Shown here: one piece after another, positions 1-4,734 of the stretch
Numbering within the stretch: position 1 is the stretch's first letter
How the letters are laid out: every line of letters starts with the position of its first letter
DNA from: Oceanospirillaceae bacterium UBA1126
Lineage (GTDB): Bacteria; Pseudomonadota; Gammaproteobacteria; Pseudomonadales; Balneatricaceae
DNA: 6,156 nt
NCBI GenBank assembly: GCA_002312935.1
Contig: DCAT01000130.1
Span: 1-6,156, forward strand
Direction: 5' to 3'
The notes under the pieces: model-generated
The model's database searches: none
Seen by the model: the letters and a program-made list of their open reading frames with translations, nothing else
What the model was told of the DNA's origin: nothing
Translations under genes and position numbers: made by a program

Positions 1-21
1 TAGCACAACTCACTAAAATAG

Positions 22-672
22 TTAAGGCCTTGTAAGCTCTACACGTTCAGTAGTTAGGCTAAAGTAGTCCCCGCCCATTTTTCCTACAGAATTTACTAAC
101 GCTTGGTTTATAGTGCCGTTTTCATACAAGGTGTCGTGTACATAGATATATTTCACATCCAGAAGTATCACTTGTCCACCCGCTGGCAAATCACTAATGG
201 TAATAATGTCCCTTAAGGAGCACTCATAACGAATAGGTGAGTGTTTAACAGACAAAGGCATAACGTTGTGACTAGAACAGCTTTGAACGTTAGCAAAATT
301 AAATTCGCTGTCATCAATAGCTAGGCCTGCACTAGTCATGTTCATTTTTTCTAACAGTGGAGCGTTTACTATATTAATAACGCACTCACCTGTTTCTATT
401 AAATTCTGTAGGGTGTCTTTATCCACACCGCTTCGTTGCGTTACTTGGGTATACAAAAGTACAGGGGGGTTGCAACTGGCAACAGTAAAAAAAGAATAAG
501 GTGCCAAATTATCAATGTTATCGCTTGAACGCGTGCTAATCCAAGCAATAGGCCTAGGCGTTACGCCACCATTTAATAAGCGGTATTTTTCTTGGGCAGC
601 GAGTTCAGAAACATTAAAAATCACTTTATTTTTTCTCGTGATACTGCAATTTAAGGACATTTTTCTTGCCAC
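22..672 (-). CDS. Flavin reductase-like / flavoredoxin family FMN-binding protein
   Basis: A 216-residue protein of the flavin reductase-like split-barrel family (DIM6/NTAB group), which binds FMN and acts as a cytoplasmic flavin-dependent oxidoreductase; its substrate cannot be told from sequence. Family marks are TPRPIAWIST at residues 38-47, NLAPYSFF at 55-62, the NPP turn at 68-70 and KDTLQNLIETGECVINIV at 85-102. The C-terminus (NSVGKMGGDYFSL) looks complete. The open frame begins with GTG at 672, directly after an in-frame TAA. An ATG at 660 (residue 5) gives a 212-residue product. Neither start has a clear ribosome binding site, and homologs usually begin close to the VIFNVSEL segment (residue 17, itself a GTG codon), so the N-terminus is uncertain. 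The gene stands alone, 224 bases from its neighbour, and looks more AT-rich than the genes to its right (judged by eye, not counted). Confidence 0.88.
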   Translation of the reverse strand: MARKMSLNCSITRKNKVIFNVSELAAQEKYRLLNGGVTPRPIAWISTRSSDNIDNLAPYSFFTVASCNPPVLLYTQVTQRSGVDKDTLQNLIETGECVINIVNAPLLEKMNMTSAGLAIDDSEFNFANVQSCSSHNVMPLSVKHSPIRYECSLRDIITISDLPAGGQVILLDVKYIYVHDTLYENGTINQALVNSVGKMGGDYFSLTTERVELTRP

Positions 673-694
673 TTAGTCTACAGCAAATCCCTAA

Positions 695-733
695 CTAAAC
701 GGTACCCAAAGCAGCGCTTTAGGTGCCGTTTAG
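695..733. repeat. Long hairpin (17-bp stem, 3-base loop) upstream of the flavin protein gene
   Basis: Bases 695-706 pair with 722-733 (12 pairs, one of them T-G). After a single C/A mismatch (707/721), 708-712 pair with 716-720, leaving a loop at 713-715. Read on the minus strand, the structure ends 22 bases before the GTG at 672. The bases after it on either strand contain only GTTTAG, so it is a weak match to an intrinsic terminator. It could be a terminator, a 5' leader hairpin of the flavin protein mRNA, or a DNA-level palindrome. The pairing is direct observation; the function is not known. Confidence 0.75.
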
Positions 734-768
734 GCTAATGGCTGGATAGATTATTGCTCGTGCACAGA

Positions 769-797
769 TGTATACACCGAAAACAGCAGCACGTTTA
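769..797 (-). promoter_or_regulatory. Possible promoter for the flavin protein gene
   Basis: On the minus strand, TAAACG (797-792) and TATACA (774-769) are separated by 17 bases, the optimal sigma-70 spacing. The -10 match is good and the -35 match is poor (3 of 6). The -10 lies inside the 8-base palindrome TGTATACA. A transcript starting near 762 would carry a leader of about 90 bases containing the 695-733 hairpin. This is a weak call made by eye. Confidence 0.28.
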
Positions 798-896
798 GTT
801 CTGCGGTTATTTGTTTAATACTATTAAGTAAATTGTCTATGCTCTAATCTGCTGTGCCGGTTGTATTTTTGTGTAAGCCTAGCTCCCCTCTAAGCC

Positions 897-1289
897 TTAA
901 ATGCTTATTAAGAACATGCCAAAAGAACACCCTATTGCAGCAGTCCAAACCACAGTTCTTAGCGTGGCTAAGTTGGCTATATAAAGGCCAATATAAATTA
1001 CCCTTAGCACTACAAACAGCACGGCTAACACATTAATTAAATATTGATCCGCCCCAGCTTGGTGAGCCACCAAAACAGCTGCAATAAATAGCGGCAGTGC
1101 TTCATAGGTGTTTTTTTCTGCCCAAACTGCTCGCTTACGGTCATTTTCAAGCTGTAATAAAAAGTCTCTTGGGGCTTCATTATCAAACTCACTGAACGCA
1201 GCCTTAGGTGCTAAAAACTTAGCGTAGCCAATAGAGAACCAGGGTAATAAACATGCTAAAAGTATGCACCAATATGCAATTGTCATCAT
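897..1289 (-). CDS. MAPEG family membrane protein
   Basis: A 130-residue integral membrane protein of the MAPEG family (membrane-associated proteins in eicosanoid and glutathione metabolism). The bacterial members are small four-helix proteins, some with glutathione transferase activity; most have no known substrate. Hydrophobic segments lie at about 3-22, 64-79, 83-105 and 112-129. The polar loop after helix 1 leads into NDRKRAVWAEKNTYEALPLF (49-68), which holds the family NxxE motif (N60, E63), and R96-VIY-I follows in helix 3. Length is normal for the bacterial group. Two ATGs are adjacent, at 1289 and 1286. The second is better placed relative to the AAGGA site (6 rather than 3 bases) and would give 129 residues. 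The gene has its own 309-base upstream gap and is probably transcribed alone. Family assignment is firm; enzymatic role is unknown. Confidence 0.9.
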   Translation of the reverse strand: MMTIAYWCILLACLLPWFSIGYAKFLAPKAAFSEFDNEAPRDFLLQLENDRKRAVWAEKNTYEALPLFIAAVLVAHQAGADQYLINVLAVLFVVLRVIYIGLYIANLATLRTVVWTAAIGCSFGMFLISI

Positions 1290-1292
1290 TTT

Positions 1293-1297
1293 TCCTT
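1293..1297 (-). promoter_or_regulatory. Ribosome binding site AAGGA of the MAPEG gene
   Basis: AAGGA on the minus strand is the clearest Shine-Dalgarno site in the window. It lies 3 bases before the ATG at 1289 and 6 bases before the ATG at 1286. The usual spacing favours 1286 as the main start. Confidence 0.7.
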
Positions 1298-1390
1298 ATT
1301 TAATGTGTGGGTTTAGGCGCTCAATTAAAGGTGGCTGTCAGCGGACCTAGTCTGTGCCTTTTCTTTTCGTGCACAATTTTACATTATTTT

Positions 1391-1399
1391 GTTATAACA
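1391..1399 (-). promoter_or_regulatory. Possible extended -10 promoter for the MAPEG gene
   Basis: On the minus strand TGTTATAAC fits the extended -10 pattern TGnTATAAT with one mismatch. Such promoters can work without a good -35, and none is seen here. The element coincides with the 10-base palindrome TGTTATAACA and is flanked by two copies of tgcacaa (1370-1376 and 1405-1411). The leader to the MAPEG start would be about 95 bases. Confidence 0.35.
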
Positions 1400-1433
1400 C
1401 GGCTTGCACAAAAATTTTAACCTTACTGTTCGA

Positions 1434-1449
1434 AATTATACATATAATT
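1434..1449. repeat. Perfect 7-bp inverted repeat, AT-only arms
   Basis: The arms aattata (1434-1440) and tataatt (1443-1449) are perfect reverse complements around a ca spacer. The size and symmetry suit a dimeric regulator site, but AT-only palindromes also arise by chance. It lies about 40 bases upstream, on the minus strand, of the possible MAPEG promoter. Confidence 0.5.
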
Positions 1450-1529
1450 AGGGCTTAGGATGGACATTATAACGTGTTGATACCGGCGCACCACTCACTA
1501 AAGGTGTTCTATTTTTGAGCAGCTAGGCG

Positions 1530-1540
1530 CAGTGCCACTG
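1530..1540. repeat. 11-base perfect palindrome CAGTGCCACTG
   Basis: An odd palindrome centred on base 1535. As RNA it can form only a 4-bp stem with a 3-base loop, so it is more likely a protein-binding site or chance than a terminator. It lies 58 bases past the stop codon of the CoA-binding protein gene. Confidence 0.35.
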
Positions 1541-1598
1541 TTTAATAGGTACTAAAGGTAAGGATAACAAGGCGATAGTGCAGAATAATAAATAGGGG

Positions 1599-2012
1599 TT
1601 AATTAAGCTTAGGGAACTCAATTTTAGGGCAGCGATCCATGACTACCACGATGCCAGCGGCTCTTGCTTTGGCTGCGGCATCGGCATGGTAAATGTCTAG
1701 CTGCATCCACATAACCTTGGCGCCTATCGCAATCACTTCATCTACTAAGGACGGCATAGCTTCAGCGGCACGAAAGCAATCGACCATGTCTACGTCTATA
1801 GGGATGGCACCAAGGGTTGCATAACAGGTTAAACCCAAAATAGTTTTATGCTGGGGGTGTACAGGAATAATTTGGTAGCCTTGCTGTTGCAAATACAAGG
1901 CCACCTGATGGCTCGCCCGGTGGGGCTTGGGAGACAAGCCAACCACAGCGATCGTGTTTACTTCATCACGAATATGCTTAATGTCGTCATTGGTTAAACC
2001 ATCAATAGCCAT
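1599..2012 (-). CDS. CoA-binding protein, YccU-like
   Basis: A 137-residue protein consisting of a single Rossmann-type CoA-binding domain, like E. coli YccU. It resembles the N-terminal nucleotide-binding part of succinyl-CoA synthetase alpha and the acyl-CoA synthetase (NDP-forming) family, without a catalytic partner domain. Marks are IAVVGLSPKPHRASHQV at about residues 21-37 (glycine-rich first strand and turn), YQIIPVHP (strand 2), the VMWMQLDIY segment and the family C-terminal VVMDRCPKIEFPKL with D126, R127 and C128. Length is normal for the family. The gene starts 3 bases after the queD stop with no clear Shine-Dalgarno, so it probably depends on translation arriving from queD and belongs to the que operon. 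No biochemical function is established for the family, and a role in queuosine synthesis is not known. Confidence 0.9.
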   Translation of the reverse strand: MAIDGLTNDDIKHIRDEVNTIAVVGLSPKPHRASHQVALYLQQQGYQIIPVHPQHKTILGLTCYATLGAIPIDVDMVDCFRAAEAMPSLVDEVIAIGAKVMWMQLDIYHADAAAKARAAGIVVVMDRCPKIEFPKLN

Positions 2013-2015
2013 GAG

Positions 2016-2372
2016 TTAGGAACCTATATAAACGCAGCCAGAGGTGCAGGTTTCTTTTAGTTCTAAGCGCGAAAGCTGGGGTAATAGTGGCTTAAGTTGT
2101 TGCCAGATCCACTGTACCATTACCTCACTGGTAGGGTTTTCTAGGCCTTTAATGTCGTTTAAATAGTTATGGTCTAACTGTTCGTAAAGTGGCTTAAATA
2201 CCTTTTTAATATCACCAAAATCCATAATCCAACCTGTTGTTTCACCCACTGGGCCAGAAACCACAATGCGTAGCTGAAAGGTGTGGCCATGCAAGCGCCC
2301 ACACTTATGCCCTGCTGGCACATTGGGTAAAAAGTGGGCTGAATCAAAACTAAAGTCTTTGTAGATTTCCAT
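2016..2372 (-). CDS. queD: 6-carboxy-5,6,7,8-tetrahydropterin synthase QueD
   Basis: A 118-residue cytoplasmic enzyme that converts 7,8-dihydroneopterin triphosphate to 6-carboxytetrahydropterin, the second committed step towards preQ0 and queuosine. The zinc ligands H13, H28 and H30 are present (SAHFLP and LHGHTF). Catalytic C24 lies in GHKCGRLHGH, the D67-H68 pair in QLDHNYLND, and E107 in the C-terminal KETCTSGCVY. Length is close to E. coli QueD (about 120 residues), and the whole protein resembles that enzyme rather than the eukaryotic-type 6-pyruvoyltetrahydropterin synthases. Its ATG shares one base with the queE stop (TAATG). Only a weak AGG, 9 bases upstream, could serve as a binding site, so translational coupling is likely. 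Confidence 0.97.
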   Translation of the reverse strand: MEIYKDFSFDSAHFLPNVPAGHKCGRLHGHTFQLRIVVSGPVGETTGWIMDFGDIKKVFKPLYEQLDHNYLNDIKGLENPTSEVMVQWIWQQLKPLLPQLSRLELKETCTSGCVYIGS

Positions 2373-3022
2373 TAACGAATGCCTGTAATTTTATGGGTTT
2401 GCAAACTCAAACGCCATTGGGGGTGTTGCATGCAATAATCGATGGTTTGTTGCACGTAGTTGTCGTCGTCGTTAGAGGTTGCAATATACGACTTATCTAA
2501 CGGTTGTAGGTAGTGGTTTTCAAAATCTAAATCTATAAACTGTTCTGGCATGGCCAAACGCTGTGGGTATACCAGCTTAAGTTCGTGGCCGGTTAGTTGT
2601 ACAATTTTAGAGCTGCCCTTAGGGCTTACGCAAATCCAGTCTATACTAGCAGGTACGGGCAAAGTGCCGTTGGTTTCTATGGCTATTTCAAACCCTTGGT
2701 CATGTAATTCATGCACTAAGGCCTCGTTTACCTGCAGCATGGGCTCACCACCTGTAAGCACCACAAGTGGGTGGCCCGGCAAACCCTCTGGCCAACAGCT
2801 AGCAATAAGCTGAGCCAACTCTTGTGCCTTATAGCGGCCCCCTAAGGTGCCATCTACGCCTACAAAATCTGTGTCACAAAAATCACAAATACTTGTGCCA
2901 CGGCGTGTTTCACTGCCTGTCCACAAGTTGCAGCCCGCAAAACGACAAAACACCGCAGGCCGCCCTGCTTGTTTGCCTTCACCTTGTAAGGTGTAAAAAA
3001 TTTCTTTAACGGAATACAACAT
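2372..3022 (-). CDS. queE: 7-carboxy-7-deazaguanine synthase QueE (CX14CX2C type)
   Basis: A 216-residue radical SAM enzyme that contracts the ring of 6-carboxytetrahydropterin to 7-carboxy-7-deazaguanine, using a 4Fe-4S cluster, SAM and Mg2+. The substrate comes from QueD and the product goes to QueC. The N-terminal IFYTLQGEG (8-16) is the family signature. The cluster cysteines are C31, C46 and C49, giving CX14CX2C instead of the radical SAM standard CX3CX2C. The extra loop (LWTGSETRRGTSI) is the longer variant known from Burkholderia-type QueE. GGEP (91-94) contacts SAM, and ETNGT (116-120) and CVSPK (131-135) are conserved further on. The ATG overlaps the queC stop by one base (TAATG), the queD ATG overlaps its own stop in the same way, and no Shine-Dalgarno is visible. 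Complete and intact. Confidence 0.97.
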   Translation of the reverse strand: MLYSVKEIFYTLQGEGKQAGRPAVFCRFAGCNLWTGSETRRGTSICDFCDTDFVGVDGTLGGRYKAQELAQLIASCWPEGLPGHPLVVLTGGEPMLQVNEALVHELHDQGFEIAIETNGTLPVPASIDWICVSPKGSSKIVQLTGHELKLVYPQRLAMPEQFIDLDFENHYLQPLDKSYIATSNDDDNYVQQTIDYCMQHPQWRLSLQTHKITGIR

Positions 3023-3699
3023 TACAAGGCCACGTAGGGCACGGGGTCTGTGAGGCCCGCTTTAGCAAACGCTTCTAAACGTTCTACACAAGAGCCACAC
3101 TTACCACAGGCTTTTTCTTGGCCTAGGTAGCAAGTCCAGGTTTGGCCGTAGTCTAGGCCCATGTTTAAACCTGCCTGTAAAATGGCTAACTTACTTTGGT
3201 GTAAAAAGGGGCTAATAATTTGTACATCATCGTAGTTGGCAATGGCAGACACAATGTTCATGGCGTCTACAAATTCTGGCCGGCAGTCGGGGTAAATGTC
3301 ATGGTCACCAGAATGGGCACCATAAAATACTTCGGTAGAGCCTAAAGACACGGCGTAACCAATGGCTAATGACAACAAGATCATATTGCGGTTGGGCACC
3401 ACAGTAGACTTCATGTTGTCTTCTTCATATTCGCCTGTGGGTATATCAATGTCTGTAGACGTAAGCGAAGAGCCCTGCAACAGCTGATTAATGGCAGTAA
3501 TGTCTACTAACTTATGAGGCACCCCTAAGCTGGTGCACACTTTGGCTGCCACATCTAGCTCTTTACTGTGGCGTTGACCATAGTTAAAAGACACCGCAAA
3601 AACATCGTACCCCTGCTGCAAAGCAAGGTGCAATACGGTGTAGGAGTCCATGCCACCAGAATAAATGACAACGGCTTTGGGTTTGGCTTTTAAGGTCAT
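3022..3699 (-). CDS. queC: 7-cyano-7-deazaguanine (preQ0) synthase QueC
   Basis: A 225-residue ATP-dependent cytoplasmic enzyme that turns 7-carboxy-7-deazaguanine into the nitrile preQ0, using ammonia and two ATP. The PP-loop SGGMDS lies at residues 14-19. SFNYGQRHSKEL (about 37-48) and VVPNRNMILLSLA are family signatures. Four cysteines bind zinc: C190, C198, C201 and C204 in TCYLGQEKACGKCGSC. Length matches the family. The ATG at 3699 is the only reasonable start: the PP-loop lies just inside it, and the first upstream in-frame stop is at about 3728-3726. No Shine-Dalgarno precedes it (the last bases are AGCCGCACC). It heads the queC-queE-queD run behind a promoter-like -10 element. Confidence 0.97.
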   Translation of the reverse strand: MTLKAKPKAVVIYSGGMDSYTVLHLALQQGYDVFAVSFNYGQRHSKELDVAAKVCTSLGVPHKLVDITAINQLLQGSSLTSTDIDIPTGEYEEDNMKSTVVPNRNMILLSLAIGYAVSLGSTEVFYGAHSGDHDIYPDCRPEFVDAMNIVSAIANYDDVQIISPFLHQSKLAILQAGLNMGLDYGQTWTCYLGQEKACGKCGSCVERLEAFAKAGLTDPVPYVAL

Positions 3700-3702
3700 G
3701 GT

Positions 3703-3735
3703 GCGGCTAATCTGTAATGCAAATAATTAAGCCGC
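3703..3735. repeat. Inverted repeat just upstream of queC
   Basis: Plus-strand gcggctaat (3703-3711) is the reverse complement of attaagccgc (3726-3735), apart from one extra A in the right arm. This gives nine pairs with one bulge around a 14-base loop. On the minus strand the second arm ends 3 bases before the queC ATG. No T-run follows on either strand, so it is not a typical terminator of metF. If transcription starts just after the 3743-3738 element, the first arm straddles the start point. The repeat could then fold fully only in read-through mRNA from metF, or it could act as an operator. Confidence 0.6.
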
Positions 3736-3737
3736 GC

Positions 3738-3743
3738 AGTATA
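3738..3743 (-). promoter_or_regulatory. queC: Promoter -10 element for the que operon with GC-rich discriminator
   Basis: TATACT on the minus strand matches the sigma-70 -10 consensus at 5 of 6 bases. It is followed immediately by GCGCGGC, a GC-rich discriminator of the kind seen at promoters repressed by ppGpp and DksA. The -35 at 16-18 bases spacing is poor. A start near 3731 would give a leader of about 30 bases. Stringent control would suit a tRNA-modification operon but is inference. Confidence 0.42.
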
Positions 3744-3758
3744 CCTTATGCAGGGTGT

Positions 3759-4619
3759 TTACGCACTTTTAGCTAACCTAGGTTCGCCTAGGCCGCACAA
3801 AATTCCTTGCACCCACTGGGGCCTATTTAAAGTATACAAATGCACTTGGTCAAGCCCATGCTCGGCTAATTGATCGATTTGTTTTAAGGCAATTTCTATG
3901 GCCAGCTGAAATTGGTCATCAGAGTCACTTAGCTTTTCAAACTGGGCTACAATTTTGTTTGGCACCGAAGCGCCGCAGCGTGCTGAGAAACGTTGAATGG
4001 CCTGTATATCATGAATGGGCATTACGCCCACCACTATGGGCACATTAATAGCGTGCCCACGCATACGCTCGGCAAACCTAAGTAAGGCGTCTGTGTTATA
4101 ACAATACTGGGTCATTACTTGGCTAGCTCCAGCTGCTACTTTAGTGGCCAAGTGCCCCATGTCTGCAGCAGCACTGCTGGCTTCTGGGTGTGTTTCTGGA
4201 TAGGCAGCCACAGAAATAGTGCCATTAAACCAGTGCCGCAACCCTGCCACTAAATCGGCACCATAGGCATAGCCCTGTGGGTGGGAAACAAACTCTCCAC
4301 TTGGGCTATCACCACGCAAGGCCACCAAGTGATCTACACCAGCTTCGATAAAGGCTTTAGCGGCCTGATTAACTTGGCTTCTACTCGCACCCACGGCGGT
4401 AATGTGCGCGGCAGCAACATGGCCACGTTTTTGTAAACGCTGAATAGCGCTAAAGCTTTCGGTCTGGCTTGAGCCGCCAGCACCGTATGTCATTGAACAA
4501 AATTGCGGTTGCCAAGGCTTTAGGTGCGCAAGGCAAGTGTCTAAGGCCAAGCTACTGACACTAGATTTAGGTGGGAAAAATTCAAAAGAATAACGACCAG
4601 TCAAAGCGGGCTCCAGCAT
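3759..4619 (-). CDS. metF: 5,10-methylenetetrahydrofolate reductase MetF
   Basis: A 286-residue FAD-dependent cytoplasmic enzyme that reduces 5,10-methylene-THF with NAD(P)H to 5-methyl-THF, the methyl donor for methionine synthase. It is one TIM-barrel domain without the eukaryotic regulatory domain. SFEFFPPK (11-18) carries the catalytic glutamate E13 (E28 in E. coli). MTYGAGGSS (43-51), ALRGDSP (100-106, D104 near the flavin), AAYPETHPEA (138-147), K160 in the ATKVAAGA segment and MTQYCYN (169-175, Q171) follow. The QYxYN version replaces QFFFD of E. coli and resembles the betaproteobacterial form. The start at 4619 is bounded by an in-frame TGA 15 bases upstream and lies right before the first conserved motif. 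No Shine-Dalgarno is visible. The gene lies 115 bases after cobS and 59 bases before queC. Confidence 0.96.
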   Translation of the reverse strand: MLEPALTGRYSFEFFPPKSSVSSLALDTCLAHLKPWQPQFCSMTYGAGGSSQTESFSAIQRLQKRGHVAAAHITAVGASRSQVNQAAKAFIEAGVDHLVALRGDSPSGEFVSHPQGYAYGADLVAGLRHWFNGTISVAAYPETHPEASSAAADMGHLATKVAAGASQVMTQYCYNTDALLRFAERMRGHAINVPIVVGVMPIHDIQAIQRFSARCGASVPNKIVAQFEKLSDSDDQFQLAIEIALKQIDQLAEHGLDQVHLYTLNRPQWVQGILCGLGEPRLAKSA

Positions 4620-4680
4620 TGATATAACACATCAGGGAGCCGATATTATGCCAGTTTAGGATATGCTGCTGGGTGAGATA

Positions 4681-4707
4681 TTTATACTAAAGATGAATAA
4701 AATTCAA
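4681..4707 (-). promoter_or_regulatory. metF: Possible promoter for metF
   Basis: On the minus strand TTGAAT (4707-4702) and TATAAA (4686-4681) are separated by 15 bases. Both hexamers are good matches, but the spacer is shorter than the usual 17. A start near 4674 gives a leader of about 55 bases. The gap has no match to the MetJ box or a SAM or cobalamin riboswitch that I can recognise. Confidence 0.4.
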
Positions 4708-4716
4708 GTTACAGTG

Positions 4717-4730
4717 CCATTAACTAATGG
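4717..4730. repeat. Inverted repeat CCATTA-gt-TAATGG between cobS and metF
   Basis: A perfect 6-bp inverted repeat with a 2-base centre lies 4 bases past the cobS stop and about 10 bases upstream of the possible metF -35. The centre is too short for an RNA hairpin of full length and no T-run follows, so a terminator is unlikely. A regulator-binding site is possible. Confidence 0.5.
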
Positions 4731-4734
4731 TTTG

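Larger units (their letters stand above)
673..896. other. Intergenic region with hairpin, no gene seen
   Basis: A 224-base gap between the MAPEG gene and the flavin protein gene. I see no plausible protein or RNA gene. It holds a long hairpin (695-733) and a possible minus-strand promoter (769-797), listed separately. A 7-base direct repeat, taagcct, flanks a pyrimidine-rich stretch near 884-897, just after the MAPEG stop codon. No hairpin with a T-run follows the MAPEG gene. Confidence 0.6.
1290..1598. other. Intergenic region with palindromes, no gene seen
   Basis: A 309-base gap between the CoA-binding protein gene and the MAPEG gene. I see no convincing protein or RNA gene. It is rich in symmetric elements: TGTTATAACA (1390-1399), aattata-ca-tataatt (1434-1449), CAGTGCCACTG (1530-1540), a repeated tgcacaa (1370 and 1405) and a repeated actaaaggt (1497 and 1551). 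No GC-rich hairpin followed by T residues is visible after the CoA-binding protein stop at 1599. A perfect minus-strand TATAAT (1471-1466) is also present, but without a good -35. Confidence 0.6.

Noticed and set aside
854..1036. Plus-strand open frame of 60 codons
   Set aside because: It mostly overlaps the MAPEG gene on the other strand and shows no recognisable domain or ribosome binding site.
695..1320. Integron cassette with attC sites: the hairpin at 695-733 and gtttaggc words at 729 and 1311
   Set aside because: The words do not fit the GTTRRRY/RYYYAAC core, the hairpin is shorter than usual attC sites, and its orientation relative to the MAPEG gene is wrong.
1466..1471. Perfect minus-strand TATAAT as the main MAPEG promoter
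   Set aside because: There is no -35 at 16-18 bases and it would give a leader of about 175 bases. The extended -10 at 1391-1399 is better placed, though both remain possible.
2550..3009. Two plus-strand open frames opposite queE
   Set aside because: They are antisense to a well-conserved gene, and their translations look like non-coding shadow sequence.
3775..3795. CCTAGG palindromes near the end of metF
   Set aside because: They lie within the coding sequence and are followed by no T-run; short CTAG palindromes there are likely chance.
4620..4734. Cobalamin or SAM riboswitch, or MetJ boxes, before metF
   Set aside because: The gap is too short for a full cobalamin riboswitch, and no AGACGTCT-like repeats or riboswitch core could be recognised by eye.
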